A stretch of DNA of 64,000 nt, taken from the NCBI GenBank assembly GCA_026182355.1, contig JAPFBL010000102.1:442501-506500 (forward strand), given 5' to 3'. This DNA is from Hermatobates lingyangjiaoensis. Lineage: Eukaryota; Arthropoda; Insecta; Hemiptera; Hermatobatidae. The first letter of the stretch is position 1, and each line of letters opens with the position of its first letter. Of the stretch, positions 19,690 to 30,300 are shown in pieces. The notes beneath the pieces were generated by a model. That model searched no databases. It was not told the origin of the DNA and saw only the letters and a program-made list of their open reading frames with translations. Both the position numbers and the translations under genes were made by a program.

Positions 19690-19935
19690 GACAGTCTAGT
19701 CAAAGGTTTTTTTCGGGTTAACATTGTTGTTTCTTTAAATAATGTCAATTTCATTTTCTTAGTTAAAAAATTCTTACTTCTGCCTATGAAGAAGGTTTTA
19801 AATAAAACCGAAACGTTGGCAACGAGAGTTTAATTTTTTATCCTGGAAAATTGACGGAACGCCGATTAGAGAACACACCTATTCTATCAAATGGTCGATA
19901 TATTATTGAATCTGTTATATATATATATATATATA
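19690..19935 (+). mobile_element. Family G terminal fragment with hammerhead-like motif (19780-19822)
   Basis: TGCC, TATGAAGA, A, GGTTTTA...TAAAACC, GAA, ACGT, T, GGCA. Helix I (TGCC/GGCA), helix II and the GAAA box fit. The C3 position reads TA, one base longer than CTGAAGA. The 3' end GGTCGATATATTATTGAATC leads into TA. Confidence 0.6.
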
Positions 19936-20059
19936 TATTTGGGGAGCAGGCCTTCATTTATACACGTTTTATTAAAAGTAATGCCCAATTTAACTTTTAC
20001 ACTTTTTCTTTCATAACTTAGCATAATAAAATTAAATTAAAATTAAATTAAAATTAGCA

Positions 20060-20598
20060 TAATAAAAGGAATTATTAAGAATAATACATCATGCCTCAAG
20101 CCAGATGACAGATTAGAATTACGAATTTACTATGCCAACTCTGCCACTTCAAGAATGGTAATTACGAACAACCCACAAAAGAAAGCAACCCTTCAGAGAA
20201 CTAATGTTGTATATGAGTTTAACTGCAAATTAGGGAACTGCGAGTCCCTACGCTCGAAATACGTTGGTTCCACCACAACCACGCTTTCACGAAGGCTCAC
20301 CATGCATCTGGCATCCGGAGGACCCAAAGAGCACGTTAGGTTAACACATGGAGTGCAATTAACCAGGGAAATGTTAACAGACAATACTGTAATATTACAA
20401 CAAGAACATGACCACACCAGATTGCAAATTTTGGAAGCTATCTTGATCCTCGAAAAGCAACCTAGTATTAACAGCCAAGGAGGAGGATTTTCAAGAATTC
20501 TAAAATTATATGAAGGCAGTCAGAAGGCGAACCAGTCTGGGAGAGGTATAGAAGTTAATCGATTACCTTCCCAGATACAAATGACGGATGGAAGGTAA
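20060..20598 (+). pseudogene. PLE GIY-YIG endonuclease fragment, open but truncated
   Basis: The frame is open from about 20060 (CLKPDDRLELRIYYANSATS) to the stop at 20596-20598. The GIY-YIG landmarks are NVVYEFNC, then KYVGSTTTTLSRRLTMHL with the strand-2 Gly and the Arg pair, a His-rich stretch (EHVRLTHG), and the ILEAILILEKQPSIN helix with the catalytic-type Glu. A C(x4)C pair in NCKLGNC matches the linker found in PLE nucleases. The RT is missing upstream, so this is 5'-truncated and not an autonomous gene. It is close in family to PLE locus 3. Confidence 0.8.
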
Positions 20599-20742
20599 CC
20601 AAGAGCCTGGTGAAACCTCAACATACCTTTACCTTTGATAACCTCCCTAGTTGTGAATATGTGTTTTGGACTCGTTATGTTTATTTTAGTTTATTTTAAT
20701 TGTTATTCACTTTTCGATCATTAATAATTTTATATATTCTTT

Positions 20743-20781
20743 AACCTTGAAAATGGTCAACGATGACCGAAACATGTCGGT
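20743..20781 (+). ncRNA. Family F hammerhead relic upstream of PLE start codon
   Basis: ACC, TTGAAAA, T, GGTC-AACGAT-GACC, GAA, ACATGT, C, GGT. Helices I to III are intact and helix III is a palindrome. The core has C3 to T and G8 to A changes. The ATG of the PLE frame (MSVYSNKNFGEL) overlaps the cleavage region at 20774. Confidence 0.6.
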
Positions 20782-20910
20782 GTATAGTAATAAAAATTTT
20801 GGTGAACTTATGTTTTTAGTTCCAGAACCATGGAAGTCAAGTATGAGAACACTTGAAAAACGGATAAGAAAAAGTGTAGAAGTTAAATTGGGCATTACTT
20901 TTAATAAAAC
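20774..20910 (+). pseudogene. PLE N-terminal coding start, cut by TA tract
   Basis: From ATG at 20774: MSVYSNKNFGELMFLVPE..., then VKLGITFNKT, then straight into Ile-Tyr repeats. It is homologous to 33805-33966 in locus 3. The leader precedes the main frame in the terminal repeat, as expected for a tandem PLE transcript. Confidence 0.65.
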
Positions 20911-20915
20911 GTATA

Positions 20916-20953
<38 letters not shown>

Positions 20954-20970
20954 ATATATATATATATATA
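20911..20970. repeat. (TA)n tract
   Basis: TA run with one ATTATAAT interruption. Confidence 0.95.
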
Positions 20971-21100
20971 CAAATATTCGTATATTTGGGGACCAAGCGT
21001 TCATTTATACAGTTATATTAAAACTAATGCCTAATTCTCGTTTTTCACCTTAAAGTTGTAAAACTAGAATTAGGCATTAGTTTTAATAGAACTCATATAT
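20971..21100. mobile_element. Small inverted family F remnant
   Basis: The minus strand from 21035 reads coding for NCINERLVPKYTNI and is cut at the TA tract. 21060-21095 is the start of the opposite arm (GAATTAGGCATTAGTTTTAA). It is a third independent copy of the same N-terminal segment. Confidence 0.6.
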
Positions 21101-21689
21101 ATATGGGCAGTAATAATTAATATAAATGAAATATTATACTATTTACTTCTAAAGTTATGTAGAAATTACAAAAAATGTGTATTAGTGAATCCGCACAAAG
21201 CTATTTTTCCTCACAACTCTTATTAAACACGTACCATTCCTGCTCTAGTTAGATTTCCCAAGGAGTTAGGAAGAGAGGTCTAGCATTCTAATTCCCTGGT
21301 GTAACTCGATTGAAGAACACTAAATGAATTGTTTTCATAAAACTTTTGTTTTTTATTTATTCGAAATGATTTTATGTGATGGAGGGCGTTGATGAGAATT
21401 ATTAAGTTGAAGAATAGATTTTATATTTTTAGTTTATATTTGTAAAGTTTATGGTTTTTTTTTTCAAGCTTTTGGTCAACATAAAAAAAAAGATGGAATA
21501 ATGTAAAATTTCGCTACATTGTTAGTGTTTTGCTGCGCGTGTAAGAAATATGAGGATTAAAGAGAGCTGTGTGAAAATATTTACCAGTCAGTAGAGCAGA
21601 GGGTTGAGTTGTGCATAATTTTGTGAGTAGTTAAGATTACATCAAACAAAATATTTGGTTAGCTTAGAGCGAAGCTGTTGTAGGATTAA
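21101..21689. other. AT-rich stretch without identified features
   Basis: No supported frame or repeat. Confidence 0.55.
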
Positions 21690-22040
21690 GATGTGGCTCG
21701 ATCTGAAGCCTTGGACCAGTGGATGAGGTAGAGAGAGATGGGCGGGGTTAGTGGCAGGTAGATAGAGACGTATTCCCCCCACTGCTTCCCGCTAACATCT
21801 AATCATGTAGAAAAACTTACCCGACCAAAAGGCATCCTCTCACTGCCAGCTGCCGCCTATTTAAAACGGCCTGCAACAAATCCCAACGCTGATTCCCTCC
21901 TTCTTCTAAGCCGATTTCCTGCTCGGCGGTCTTCTTTGATCCAAACTCTTGATTTGCGACCCATCTCACCGTCACCTTGCTTACAACTTAATTCCTTGTA
22001 CCTCGTTACCCATTGTTGTGTTTGTCCATTACTCATTTAG
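21690..22040 (+). promoter_or_regulatory. GC-richer block with TATA-like box, possible promoter
   Basis: This is the most balanced stretch in the first half of the window. TATTTAAAA at 21858-21866 is flanked by GC-rich sequence (GCTGCCGCC before, CGGCCTGC after) and would direct initiation near 21888-21892. No downstream reading frame is evident, so any transcript would be non-coding or spliced. It could instead be an unrecognised repeat. Confidence 0.3.
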
Positions 22041-22407
22041 TAAATATCTCTCATTGTGATCTTGATTCAGTCATGATTCAATAAGAAATTCCTTTATAAT
22101 CTCCTGGAAAAGAGAATTAAAGCTGTAATCTAATTACTTACGCCCAATTATCAAACATCATCCACCGTCTTGTCTAACAGTTCGAATCTCCTGCAATGAT
22201 ACACAATATATTTACCAAGACAATAGAAAAACAATTTATATTACCTGATACATGAAACAAAACATGCTTCCAGTTTTACAATCATGTATGCACAGAGGTT
22301 TTACCGTTTCAGAGTGAAGTAGAAGTACTAAAGCACTTATTTCATCAACTCCTAGTAAACATATTTTTTAAATTGTCCTGCATAATTGTCCTACAATTTG
22401 TTTGTAG

Positions 22408-22439
22408 GGTTTATCTCTCTCTCTCTCTCTCTCTATTTT

Positions 22440-22473
<34 letters not shown>

Positions 22474-22475
22474 AG
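22408..22475. repeat. (CT)n-(TA)n compound microsatellite
   Basis: TCTC run followed by TA run, abutting a family B terminus. Confidence 0.9.
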
Positions 22476-23003
22476 TAAGCAGGAAAACGATCCAAAAGGA
22501 CAACAAACATTTCACTATGAATCACAAACCCAGAACAAAGGAACAAACACACCACTTACTGTCTCTAATTTTCGGTTGAACTGTCATCAGGAGAGTTGAG
22601 ACAGGGACACCAAGCGCACTTGTGAAGACGGCTGTATATATAGACAGCTAACTCACCACAAATGATGTAAGATAATCGCTCTGAGGCCTTTCGTCAGTCA
22701 TGAGGTAGAAAGCAGAAAAAAGACTAAGATCTTTCAAATGTAGCAAGCATTCTTCGTTAGAGTCCAATTTCAAACTGAGATTTCACTGACATGAACTCTT
22801 GTTGTAAACATTTATATATTAACGTCTAAAGTTCCGAAGGAAATCGGAACTAACAATAATCGGAAATTAAACAATAACATTAACATTAAAATTAACAATA
22901 ATAATCGGAAATGGCTAACATCTTTCAAACAAACCTTTTTTCGAGTTCTTACTGTGGTTAGGACATTGATTATTTTTTCACATGTTTATTGTGTAATCAT
23001 GAT
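22476..23003. mobile_element. Patchwork of family B, H and A termini
   Basis: 22476-22632 is an inverted family B-like end with hammerhead relic (minus: CTGATGA, C, AGTTCAACC, GAA, AATT, A, GAGA). 22640-22715 is an inverted family H end with AGGCCT but a broken core. 22722-22764 is a decayed family A hammerhead (minus). 22905-23003 is the plus-strand outer end of family A. The parts abut one another and look like successive insertions or template jumps. Confidence 0.6.
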
Positions 23004-23010
23004 ATACATG

Positions 23011-23075
23011 CAATGGTACCTTGGTTAACGACCATTAATTGTTCCAGAATTTTGGTTGACAACCAATGTATACGT
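23011..23075. mobile_element. Possible DNA-transposon end
   Basis: CAATGGTACCTTGGTTAACG, then CCATTAATTGTTCCAG and a repeated GGTTGACAACC, resemble a widespread class of animal transposon termini that begin CAGTGGTACCT. No partner end was found. Confidence 0.3.
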
Positions 23076-23164
23076 ATAACTTTTTTTTTTTTTTTTTTTG
23101 AGTTTGGGTCGCTATAAATTTATGCCTTTGATGCTGCTTCCTCAAAGCATTATTGCAAAACCTT

Positions 23165-23400
23165 TTAAGATTCTATATTGAGAGTCCTAAACATTACCTA
23201 ACCCAAATGTATTCAGAGTAGGAATGTTTAACGAATGTCTAATCGTACAAGCTCCAGATTGACGATTAACATCCTTTTGGGTCGCGACTAGATTCTACCA
23301 CCTTCTGGTTGTGAGAAAATCATGGGACAGCGAGAATTGAACCTGGATGTACCAGTCCAAAGACAAATCTCAAGCCATTAGCCTACCCTGGCCCCTGCGT
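23165..23400 (-). mobile_element. Diverged SINE copy
   Basis: Minus strand: tRNA-like start AGGGGCCAGGGTAGGCTAAT, a weak B box (GGTTCAATTC), then the body GATTAACATC / TAGACATTCGTTAAAC and TTGGGTTAGG. It is the same family as 18458-18780 but with many changes. Confidence 0.7.
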
Positions 23401-23411
23401 ATAAGTATACA

Positions 23412-23566
23412 TTCATTGATCAAACCGCAATAAGAAATGGGAAAACAAGACTAAGATCTTTCAACCGTAACAAGCGATCTTCGTCAGAGTCAAAAACCCA
23501 ACTTATTTCACTTATTTCATTTAAACTTATTTCACGTGTTTATGTGAAATCTTTTTATCGTATACA
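23412..23566. mobile_element. Family A head-to-head unit with left hammerhead (23449-23491, minus)
   Basis: Full left motif with helix II GATCG...CGGTT. The right arm is reduced to the TTTCACGTGTTTATGTGAAA end. Confidence 0.75.
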
Positions 23567-24598
23567 TTCATATACAGCTTTTCGTCTATCGATATAATTA
23601 TACTATTTTATTCAATAATTTCATTTCCACAAATTAACTCCCTTCAAAGTTAGCGTAGATGTAACCGAATACAGAAATAACAGCAAATACACTAGCATTT
23701 TGACTGATTGATAGATTGTCGAATGGTGGCTTTAAGCTAGATTAATGACTACTTGATATCCATTCGTTCCAACAGATGATGTAAGCCATACATATGAATC
23801 AGAAATGTATGTACTTACAAACAAAAGCACAGAAATTAAAATCATGTATTTTTCAGAAAAGGTTTTATTAAGCCGTACATATACTTTTTGCAGTTATCTT
23901 TTAAAATTTTGAATCAGTTTTGAATAATTTTAATTTTATATAAAACAATTCTATGTTTATGGTTGTATTTTAAGAGAATACACTTTATTGTTAATTAATA
24001 AAAGTCTAATTCTACTAAAATTACCTTTTTTTGATCAACACTTAAAGAAATTGCCTTTCTATATACCCCTAAGTACCATTTTTTTCTCTTTTAGCAACTT
24101 TTCTTCCTGTGTTAGTGAAACATTCCTGGTGATCGTATTTGGTAAAGGAGTAAAGAATTTGTTGAGATAGACTTGTTAGGTATCTGAAGAAGCCAGTTAG
24201 GTTCGACTACCTGCTTTCTTCTGTCCCTTTACCTGAACCAGGCGACATACCAATTTACAACATCCCCGAACATTGTCACCTGTAATTTATTTCACCACTC
24301 TCAACTGATTTATAGAACCAACTTTTATCTGTTAATTTACTGTCGCTGTATTATATTATCAAGTACTCAAGAAATTTGGTAGTGATAAACAACTTCAAGA
24401 TAACAACAAATTTGATTTAAATTACTCTTGAAATAAATTGTTTTTTTTTTTCAAATAGCTTTGATAAATACTAATCCTACTTATAATCACTCAGTTTAAC
24501 CGTTTTAAAATTCTGATACATCTCATAAAAAACGTTGTGATATCGCTATAAAACTAACGATTTTTTTTTTATAATATAAATACAACAATTTCATTAGT
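23567..24598. other. AT-rich stretch without identified features
   Basis: Short frames at 23988-24170 and 24523-24756 have no domain. The second is read across a SINE head on the opposite strand. Confidence 0.55.
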
Positions 24599-24675
24599 AT
24601 CAGGGGCCAGGTTAACTCAGTGGTTAACGTACTCGACTCTGTGCTGTTAAGGTCCTTGGTTCGATACCCCGGTAG
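24599..24675 (+). mobile_element. SINE tRNA-like head, body missing
   Basis: CAGGGGCCAGGTTAACTCAG, then TGGTTAACG (A box region) and GGTTCGATACC (B box). It is the same head as the other SINEs, here on the plus strand and truncated after the B box. Confidence 0.65.
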
Positions 24676-25420
24676 ATAGCAGAACACATCAATTTTCATT
24701 ACAACTCGTATTGGCATCGACATGCAAGAGCTAATAAAATTTACACAAAATACCATTAGAGTTGGTAAAGACAGTTAACGCGGTATATTGATGTAGCATC
24801 ATCTAAACTAAAGTTATTAGTACAGGAGTAAAGTTCTGGCAATGTAGTTGCTGGATGTATAAATGTTGAAACATGTCATGAATGGGAAATGGCGTTAATT
24901 GTAAAGTGGAACATGTAAGATCTATCACAGAAGCAGTTAGTTAGCAACTAAATGGGAAATACACACCTCAAAACTAAGTACATGTATTGATCCGCTCCTT
25001 CCTAGAGTTAGATATGAGAAATTCAGTTTTGATATATTTTAATTACAAGTATAAGAATAATGAATGGGGTTTCTATATTTTGTTTTAAACACCACGAGCA
25101 GGATTATATTTACTGAAGTTTATTAAAAGGTACAAAATTCTAACATTTTCACGATCGACTTATAGTGAGCTACTAATAAATGTTCATGACAAACTTGCTA
25201 AAACTATTACCTACTCATTGCAAAGAAGTAAGAAAGTAGACGAGAATAGTAAGAGTGTCCTTAATGCAAACATGCTGCCAGTTTGTAGAACGTATGCTTG
25301 AGACAGACTTTTCTATAAACATGCTTACGTACTTTTTTTTTCGCACGCTTCATTACAGTATCTTACATATTGTATGGAATCACTTACTTATATGCATACA
25401 AAATCATTGATATAGAGTAG
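24676..25420. other. AT-rich stretch without identified features
   Basis: Nothing supported. Confidence 0.55.
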
Positions 25421-25422
25421 GT

Positions 25423-25825
25423 ATATAAATCAATCGAGATTCGGTCAATTTTCTAGATTCACAAACAAACTCTCATTTTAAAAACCTTTTTCATTCACAG
25501 GAGTAACATTTTTTTTTTAATTGGATATTGATATCTACATTATATAAATCAACTAACAATTTTGACTGGCTATAATCTGGACTGTACAAATGACGTCGTT
25601 TTGGTTTTTCTTTAAAACCTTTTCACGATAAAAGTCACATTTGTTGAATTTATTATGTTCTTTTACTTTACTGGCTTAACCTCTGGTTTAATTCTTACGT
25701 CAGTTTGTGAAAAAGTTTCTACAAAAATTTAAACGTTGACACTGAGAGTTTAATTTGAATCTGAAAAACTAACTGAGTCCAAATTTTATTTTAGTACTAT
25801 TCTATTAGACGGTTCAAAAATATAT
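25423..25825. mobile_element. Eroded family G inverted fragments
   Basis: 25423-25508 (minus) keeps CGAGATTCGGTCAATTTTC and AAAACCTTTTTCATTCAC. 25590-25640 (minus) has GACGTCGTTTTGG. 25730-25822 (plus) has ACGTTGACACTGAGAG, then ACTAACTGAGTC. All are diverged from the 41 kb copy. Confidence 0.5.
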
Positions 25826-25904
25826 CAGTGGTCAAAAATGAGACGTCCACTGTTTTAAGAGTATTAATGGCCATTACAATTAATTAATTAATGGTTGAAT
25901 TGTT

Positions 25905-25995
25905 TCTGTAGCTTTACTTTATTGTCTTTCAAGCTGTGAACATCTACTCCTGATGACGGCATTTGTCGGAATATTGAAGTGAGTCTTTGGCGATG
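25905..25995 (+). mobile_element. Family D/E hammerhead-like terminal fragment
   Basis: TACTCCTGATGACGGCATTT, then GTCGGAATATTGAAGTGAG: canonical CTGATGA, extra C, short stem, GGAA instead of GAAA, ATAT helix III, then GAAGTGAG. Confidence 0.5.
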
Positions 25996-25999
25996 TCTT

Positions 26000-26335
26000 T
26001 TAAAGCTTTTCTTCTGGTTGATTACTTGTTTCCAGAAAATGGTTCTTTCGTTGATGTAAATTTAATAAAATTATTTTTTTTAAATTTATAGAAAAATATA
26101 TTTTTTATAAAATAAATGGCAATAGTTTGAATTGTAAAATATAGTTGGTTTTAAATAACAGATGCTATTTGCTACTGTCTTTATTTTCGAATATTATATT
26201 TTAAAGTGAGGAAAAAAATGATAATGTTTTCAATGTTCAATTAAGGAGCTAAAAATAGAATTGTGAAAGGTGTTGAGAAAGTGGTAAACATTCAAAATTG
26301 TTACTTTTTCAATAAAATAAATTCCCCAATCCTGA
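26000..26335. other. AT-rich stretch without identified features
   Basis: Nothing supported. Confidence 0.55.
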
Positions 26336-26640
26336 TTGTTACAATGTTAACCAGGCAAAAATAATGGGGAATTGCGTCCAAGCATAAGAGGAGGGAGAAA
26401 GATTCGTTTTCCCCTTTAAAGATGCTGTTTCTATTGGTAAAAAGAAAAAAAAAAAAAAGATACCGTCCCTAAAGTTGCAATTGGGTGGAAAGTTTTCCGG
26501 TTCAACGGAATAACTAACTAAATTTTCGTTGAGCAACACGGAAATGTTCTTTAATGGATAGAGTGTAGTGACCGGAGAGGGAGCCTAAAGGAAGGGCGCC
26601 ACTCCCTTCAGCGTGTTCTTGATTTTCAAATGGCTTAGAA
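26336..26640. other. Less AT-rich block, unidentified
   Basis: Composition is more balanced, with purine-rich runs and an A-rich tract (26441-26458). CGGAGAGGGAGCCTAAAGG near 26573 is the GC-richest part. No domain-bearing frame or transposon end was recognised. Confidence 0.3.
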
Positions 26641-27094
26641 TTGTGTAATTTGGTTGAAAAAATATATTAATGGCAAGATTTACATGAAACAAGGATATTC
26701 AATGTATACTGCATATGTCGAGGTAAATACATTACCAAAGTATGTAAATATGTTCCCTTTATATTTAAAGATTTTATAATATCATATTAAATAAGTGGAA
26801 GTATTTTTAACACATTATTTGAGAAACAGTCAATTTTGTTTCAGAATTAATTTCAAAAACAAACACTTACACTTACATCAATATTTTGACAGCTGTAGTT
26901 ATCAGGAAGTAATCGTTTTTTTTTCTTTTAAATGGCAAACTAAGAGACAAATATATATATGTTTCTAAAAAGTTTATGCCGATTTCATGCTTGGCATAAT
27001 AAATATAAATATGTAATTTATATTTATATAAATATAAATGTCTATATTTATATAAACATTTGCTTTATCTTTACATAAAGTTTTTTATGAACAT

Positions 27095-27130
<36 letters not shown>
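26641..27130. other. AT-rich stretch ending in (CA)n-(TA)n
   Basis: The microsatellite at 27094-27130 (CA then TA) is the insertion site of the hAT remnant that follows. Confidence 0.7.
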
Positions 27131-27931
27131 CAGTGGCGACTCCTGACCTTTTTCTTTAGGCATGCAATTTTCATAGAATAAAAGAAATACAGAGAAATAC
27201 CCTTCTAATTCTCATGTTCAGTCATTTAATGTTGCACAAAAGGATAATGATGTATTAAAAACATTTTATGGGGATTTGAATCAGGTTTTATTTGGAAATA
27301 CTTTTAACATTAACTTTTATTAACCAATATAATAAAAATAGGCAAAAAATGTTTTTATTAAAGAAAGAGATACACAATACATCATTTGAATAAAAACTTC
27401 TTGCAAAATTCTTCGATAACAAAACCATAAAACTTCTCTCTATCTGCCATGAGATCTTTAAGTAAATGTCTTTCAATTGAAATTAGGGATAAATTAGACA
27501 ATCGCTCTTCACTTTGGGATCTTCGTAAATAACTTTTAATTCTTTTGAGGGCAGAAAACGATCTCTCAACACTTGCTGTTGTTATGGGAATAGTCATAAC
27601 CAAACTCATGAGTTTATAAATTTCCGGAAGACCTGTGTGCAAATCACTTTCCAGTACGTATTTGAGGAGCTCAGCAAGCCTGAGTTGCAGTGTATGCAAA
27701 CTTTGTTCTTGTTTCTCTTGGCAATTAAGACCATTTTCATTAACTAGAAATGATAAGAGTAAACCCCTGCATTGGGAAGCTTAGCGCAATCATAGAAAAT
27801 GGTTCCTTAGCGTGTAGTGGAACAAAAAAAAAGGGGTTCCTTTAAATATTTCGAGTCTCAAACATTTTGGTTTCTTTAAAGATGAATTCTATGCATGCAA
27901 TGCATGCGTTGCATTCCCTGAGAAAACGCCA

Positions 27932-27934
<3 letters not shown>
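27131..27934 (-). mobile_element. hAT-type DNA transposon remnant (804 bp)
   Basis: It starts CAGTGGCGACTCCTGACC and ends AAAACGCCACTG, giving an 8-bp exact terminal inverted repeat CAGTGGCG. Subterminal GCATGCAA motifs lie near both ends. ATATATAT flanks both sides, compatible with an 8-bp target duplication but unprovable inside TA repeats. The minus strand encodes the C-terminal end of a hAT transposase. Most of the gene is deleted. Confidence 0.8.
27382..27780 (-). pseudogene. hAT transposase C-terminal dimerisation domain fragment
   Basis: The minus frame is open from just after a stop near 27783 down to the stop at 27382. It encodes ...LHTLQLRLAELLKYVLE..., then VMTIPITTASVERSFSALKR, then IKSYLRRSQSEERLSNL and SLISIERHLL. 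The pattern (hydrophobic-P-x-(S/T)-x-A-S-x-E-R-x-F-S, then K(S/N)-x-L-R, then R-L-x-x-L-x-L-(I/L)-x-(I/H)) is the signature of the hAT C-terminal domain used for transposase dimerisation. The catalytic core and DNA-binding part are absent, so it cannot transpose by itself. The best resemblance in memory is to ZMYM1-like hAT proteins. Confidence 0.8.

Positions 27935-27979
<45 letters not shown>
27935..27979. repeat. (TA)n tract between hAT remnant and PLE unit
   Basis: TA run. The hAT element and a family A unit sit on either side. Confidence 0.95.
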
Positions 27980-27980
<1 letters not shown>

Positions 27981-27982
<2 letters not shown>

Positions 27983-28226
27983 ATTTCACATAAACACGTG
28001 AAATAACAATCAATGATCAAACCACAATAAGAAATGGGAAAACAAGACTAAGATCTTTCAACCGTAACAAGCGATCTTCGTCAGAGTCAAAAACCCAACT
28101 AAACACTAGATGCAGAAAGCATCTGGTGAGGAGTTGAGAAGAGTCACTCTGACGAAGACCGCTTGTTACGGTTGAAAGATCTTAGTCCTGCTTTCCCATT
28201 TCTTATTGTGGTTTGATCATTGATAT
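27981..28226. mobile_element. Family A head-to-head unit with two hammerheads
   Basis: Left hammerhead 28046-28088 (minus, helix II GATCG...CGGTT). The leader piece GAACACTAGATGC-like / GGAGTTGAGAAGAG lies in the middle. Right hammerhead 28145-28187 (plus) has helix I CACT against AGTC, one pair lost. The right outer end is shortened to TTGATCATTGATATAAATAT. Confidence 0.8.
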
Positions 28227-28272
28227 AAATATATATAAATGATTAAATTTATATATATATATATATATATAT

Positions 28273-28856
28273 AAACTAATTAAACGAAACGATTCTTCGA
28301 ACTGAATAAACTAGAATTTTCAAAAGAACACACAGAAAAAAAATTACTGAAACTTACTACTATATTTCGATGTCCTCGTCATCAGGAAGATAGAAGTGAA
28401 TCGTTCCAAAGGGTGATAACGATTGGTCTCTAAAAGAAGCAATCAAACAGTGTAGCCAACTTTCGGAGGAAGGCGAAACAAGGAAGATAAAGAAATAAAA
28501 TCAAAATAAATATTAAATGAATGAAAACATTTAACTAAAAATAAAATTAAAAACTATTAACAATTTGTAAAAAATCAAATTAAAAATAAAAATATAAAAT
28601 AAAACTGAGTAAGTAAAAAAGACTATAAATAAATTAAAGGGATAGTTAACGATTGAGGTTTAGTTGTTAAATTGTTAATGTAACAACTTAAAATAAATAA
28701 TGACTGATTCATCAGTTCGGATTTGACTCTAACGAAGTATGTTTGTTAAGCTGGAAAGATCTTAGTCTTTTTTCTTATTTCTTATTGTGGTTTGGATGTT
28801 GATTGTTGTTTCACGTTTTTATTGTGAAATTTTATTATTATATAAAACTTACTGAT
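28273..28856. mobile_element. Chimeric head-to-head unit: family D left, family A right
   Basis: Left: inverted family D end (AACGAAACGATTCTTCG, TTCAAAAGAACACACAG) with a hammerhead at 28354-28389 (minus: CTGATGA, C, GA-GGACA-TC, GAA, ATAT, A). It continues into the D interior (GTGTAGCCAACTTTCGGAGG) and A-rich sequence. Right: decayed family A hammerhead 28724-28766 (plus, core CTAACGA) and the outer end GTTTCACGTTTTTATTGTGA. Confidence 0.7.
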
Positions 28857-29930
28857 GTGAGTTTTATTGGACCAAATGGTAAGCAGAATGGTACAACTTA
28901 CAGGTTATACTGAATACAACCCATGGTATTTACATAACACTCGTAGTATTACAATTAGTTTGATATTTACGGATATTACAAATATTGAGTTTAAAGCAGG
29001 TTGTACTGTATTGTGAAAAAATATTTCATGGTTATGTATTGATTGTTGTCAGCTAAAATCGGAAATTAGATAAATTTTTCCAACTATTTTATGCTTTGTT
29101 AGATGTAAACAATAATAGAAGAGACAAAAGAAATAACTGGCAAAGGAAGTAATGGTTTGATGGTGAAGTTATGAGGTAGTTAGATTTTCTGGCTTCCTTT
29201 GAATGGTAGAGAAGAGTTGTCTTTCGGCGTGAAATCGAATGGAGAAAGAAAACGTTAGTAGTGTATTGTAAATGTTACTGGAACAAGAAATGGAATTGTA
29301 ATTCAGAGCTTGCATCGACAAGATTGAATGTTCTTTTTATACCAGCTTCCCTTCGCACCTACATTATGTTTTCTCAATACTTGGTCTGTTAGAACGAATG
29401 GAAAATCGTAAAATTCTTTCGACATTAGAACGTTTGACTATACACATCTGTCTCGTGCATTCAATACAGTTGTTTGGAATACTAAACCAATAAATATTCT
29501 TGAATGATATACGAAACATTTACATTGTGTATACAATACACATTTCAAAAATAATTCTGAAATATTTGTACTTGCGGGAAAACATATCATTTTTTACGTC
29601 ACACAGTAAATCAGTTTACTGCAACCTAATACCAACAATCGTTAATTTATATCAATAAATTACTCGTATACATTAATAATTTTAAAGTAGTGAAATGTGT
29701 TTTATAGGTTTGATAAATGACTATTTTGTTCGTAAAAAAATTAAAATGCATTTATTGTGAAAAATATATTGTTCTTTTTTGTGTGATATTCAGTTGAGAT
29801 TCAAAACTTCTGAATTATGTCAGTTTTAAATAACATATTACAAGAGAACACCTTATATCTATATTACCTATCACACTAATAATAAAAATAATATAATAAA
29901 TATTGGCATGGATATATATATATATATATA
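28857..29930. other. AT-rich stretch without identified features
   Basis: Nothing supported in about 1.1 kb. Confidence 0.6.
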
Positions 29931-29932
29931 TA

Positions 29933-30110
29933 TAAAACACGTAAAATAACAATCAATGATCAAACCAGAATATGAAATTAGAAAAAAAGACTAAGGTCTT
30001 TCAACCACAACAAGCCGTCTTCGTAAGTTGGGTTTTGACTCTGATGAACACTGCTTGTTGTGGTTGAAAGAGCTTAATAATTTTTCCTTATTTCATATTG
30101 TGGGTTGATC
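29933..30110. mobile_element. Eroded family A head-to-head unit
   Basis: Left minus motif GACTAAGGTCTTTCAACC ends at GTCTTCGTAAG. Right plus motif (from 30037) reads GACT, CTGATGA, then ACTGCTTGTTGTGGTT, GAAAGAGCTTAAT. It has a canonical core, partial helix II and lost helix I return. Confidence 0.65.

Positions 30111-30182
<72 letters not shown>
30110..30182. repeat. (TA)n tract
   Basis: Long TA run with one ATAATA interruption. Confidence 0.95.
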
Positions 30183-30183
<1 letters not shown>

Positions 30184-30232
30184 CTTTGACCAAAACTCCA
30201 GAAGGATAAAACGCATTTATTAAATATACATA

Positions 30233-30285
30233 ACCACACACACACACATACACATACGCACACACACATAAACACAAACACGCAT
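30233..30285. repeat. (CA)n-rich microsatellite
   Basis: Interrupted CACACA/TACACA run. Confidence 0.9.
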
Positions 30286-30300
30286 TTATATAAGTGTTCA

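Larger units (their letters stand above)
19937..20910. mobile_element. PLE locus 2 (family F), GIY-YIG end plus terminal repeats
   Basis: The left 19937-20013 is an inverted copy of the PLE start codons (complement of ...KLGITFNKTCINEGLLPK), cut at the TA tract. The right part runs from the RT/GIY-YIG linker through the stop, the 3' leader, a hammerhead relic and again the first codons of the PLE frame, until it meets TA at 20910. This is the pseudo-LTR layout with one arm inverted. The RT is absent. Confidence 0.75.

Noticed and set aside
20193..20417. 74-codon minus-strand frame
   Set aside because: Shadow of the GIY-YIG coding sequence on the plus strand.
24599..24675. tRNA gene
   Set aside because: A and B boxes are present, but the sequence does not fold as a full cloverleaf and matches the head of the SINE family in this window.
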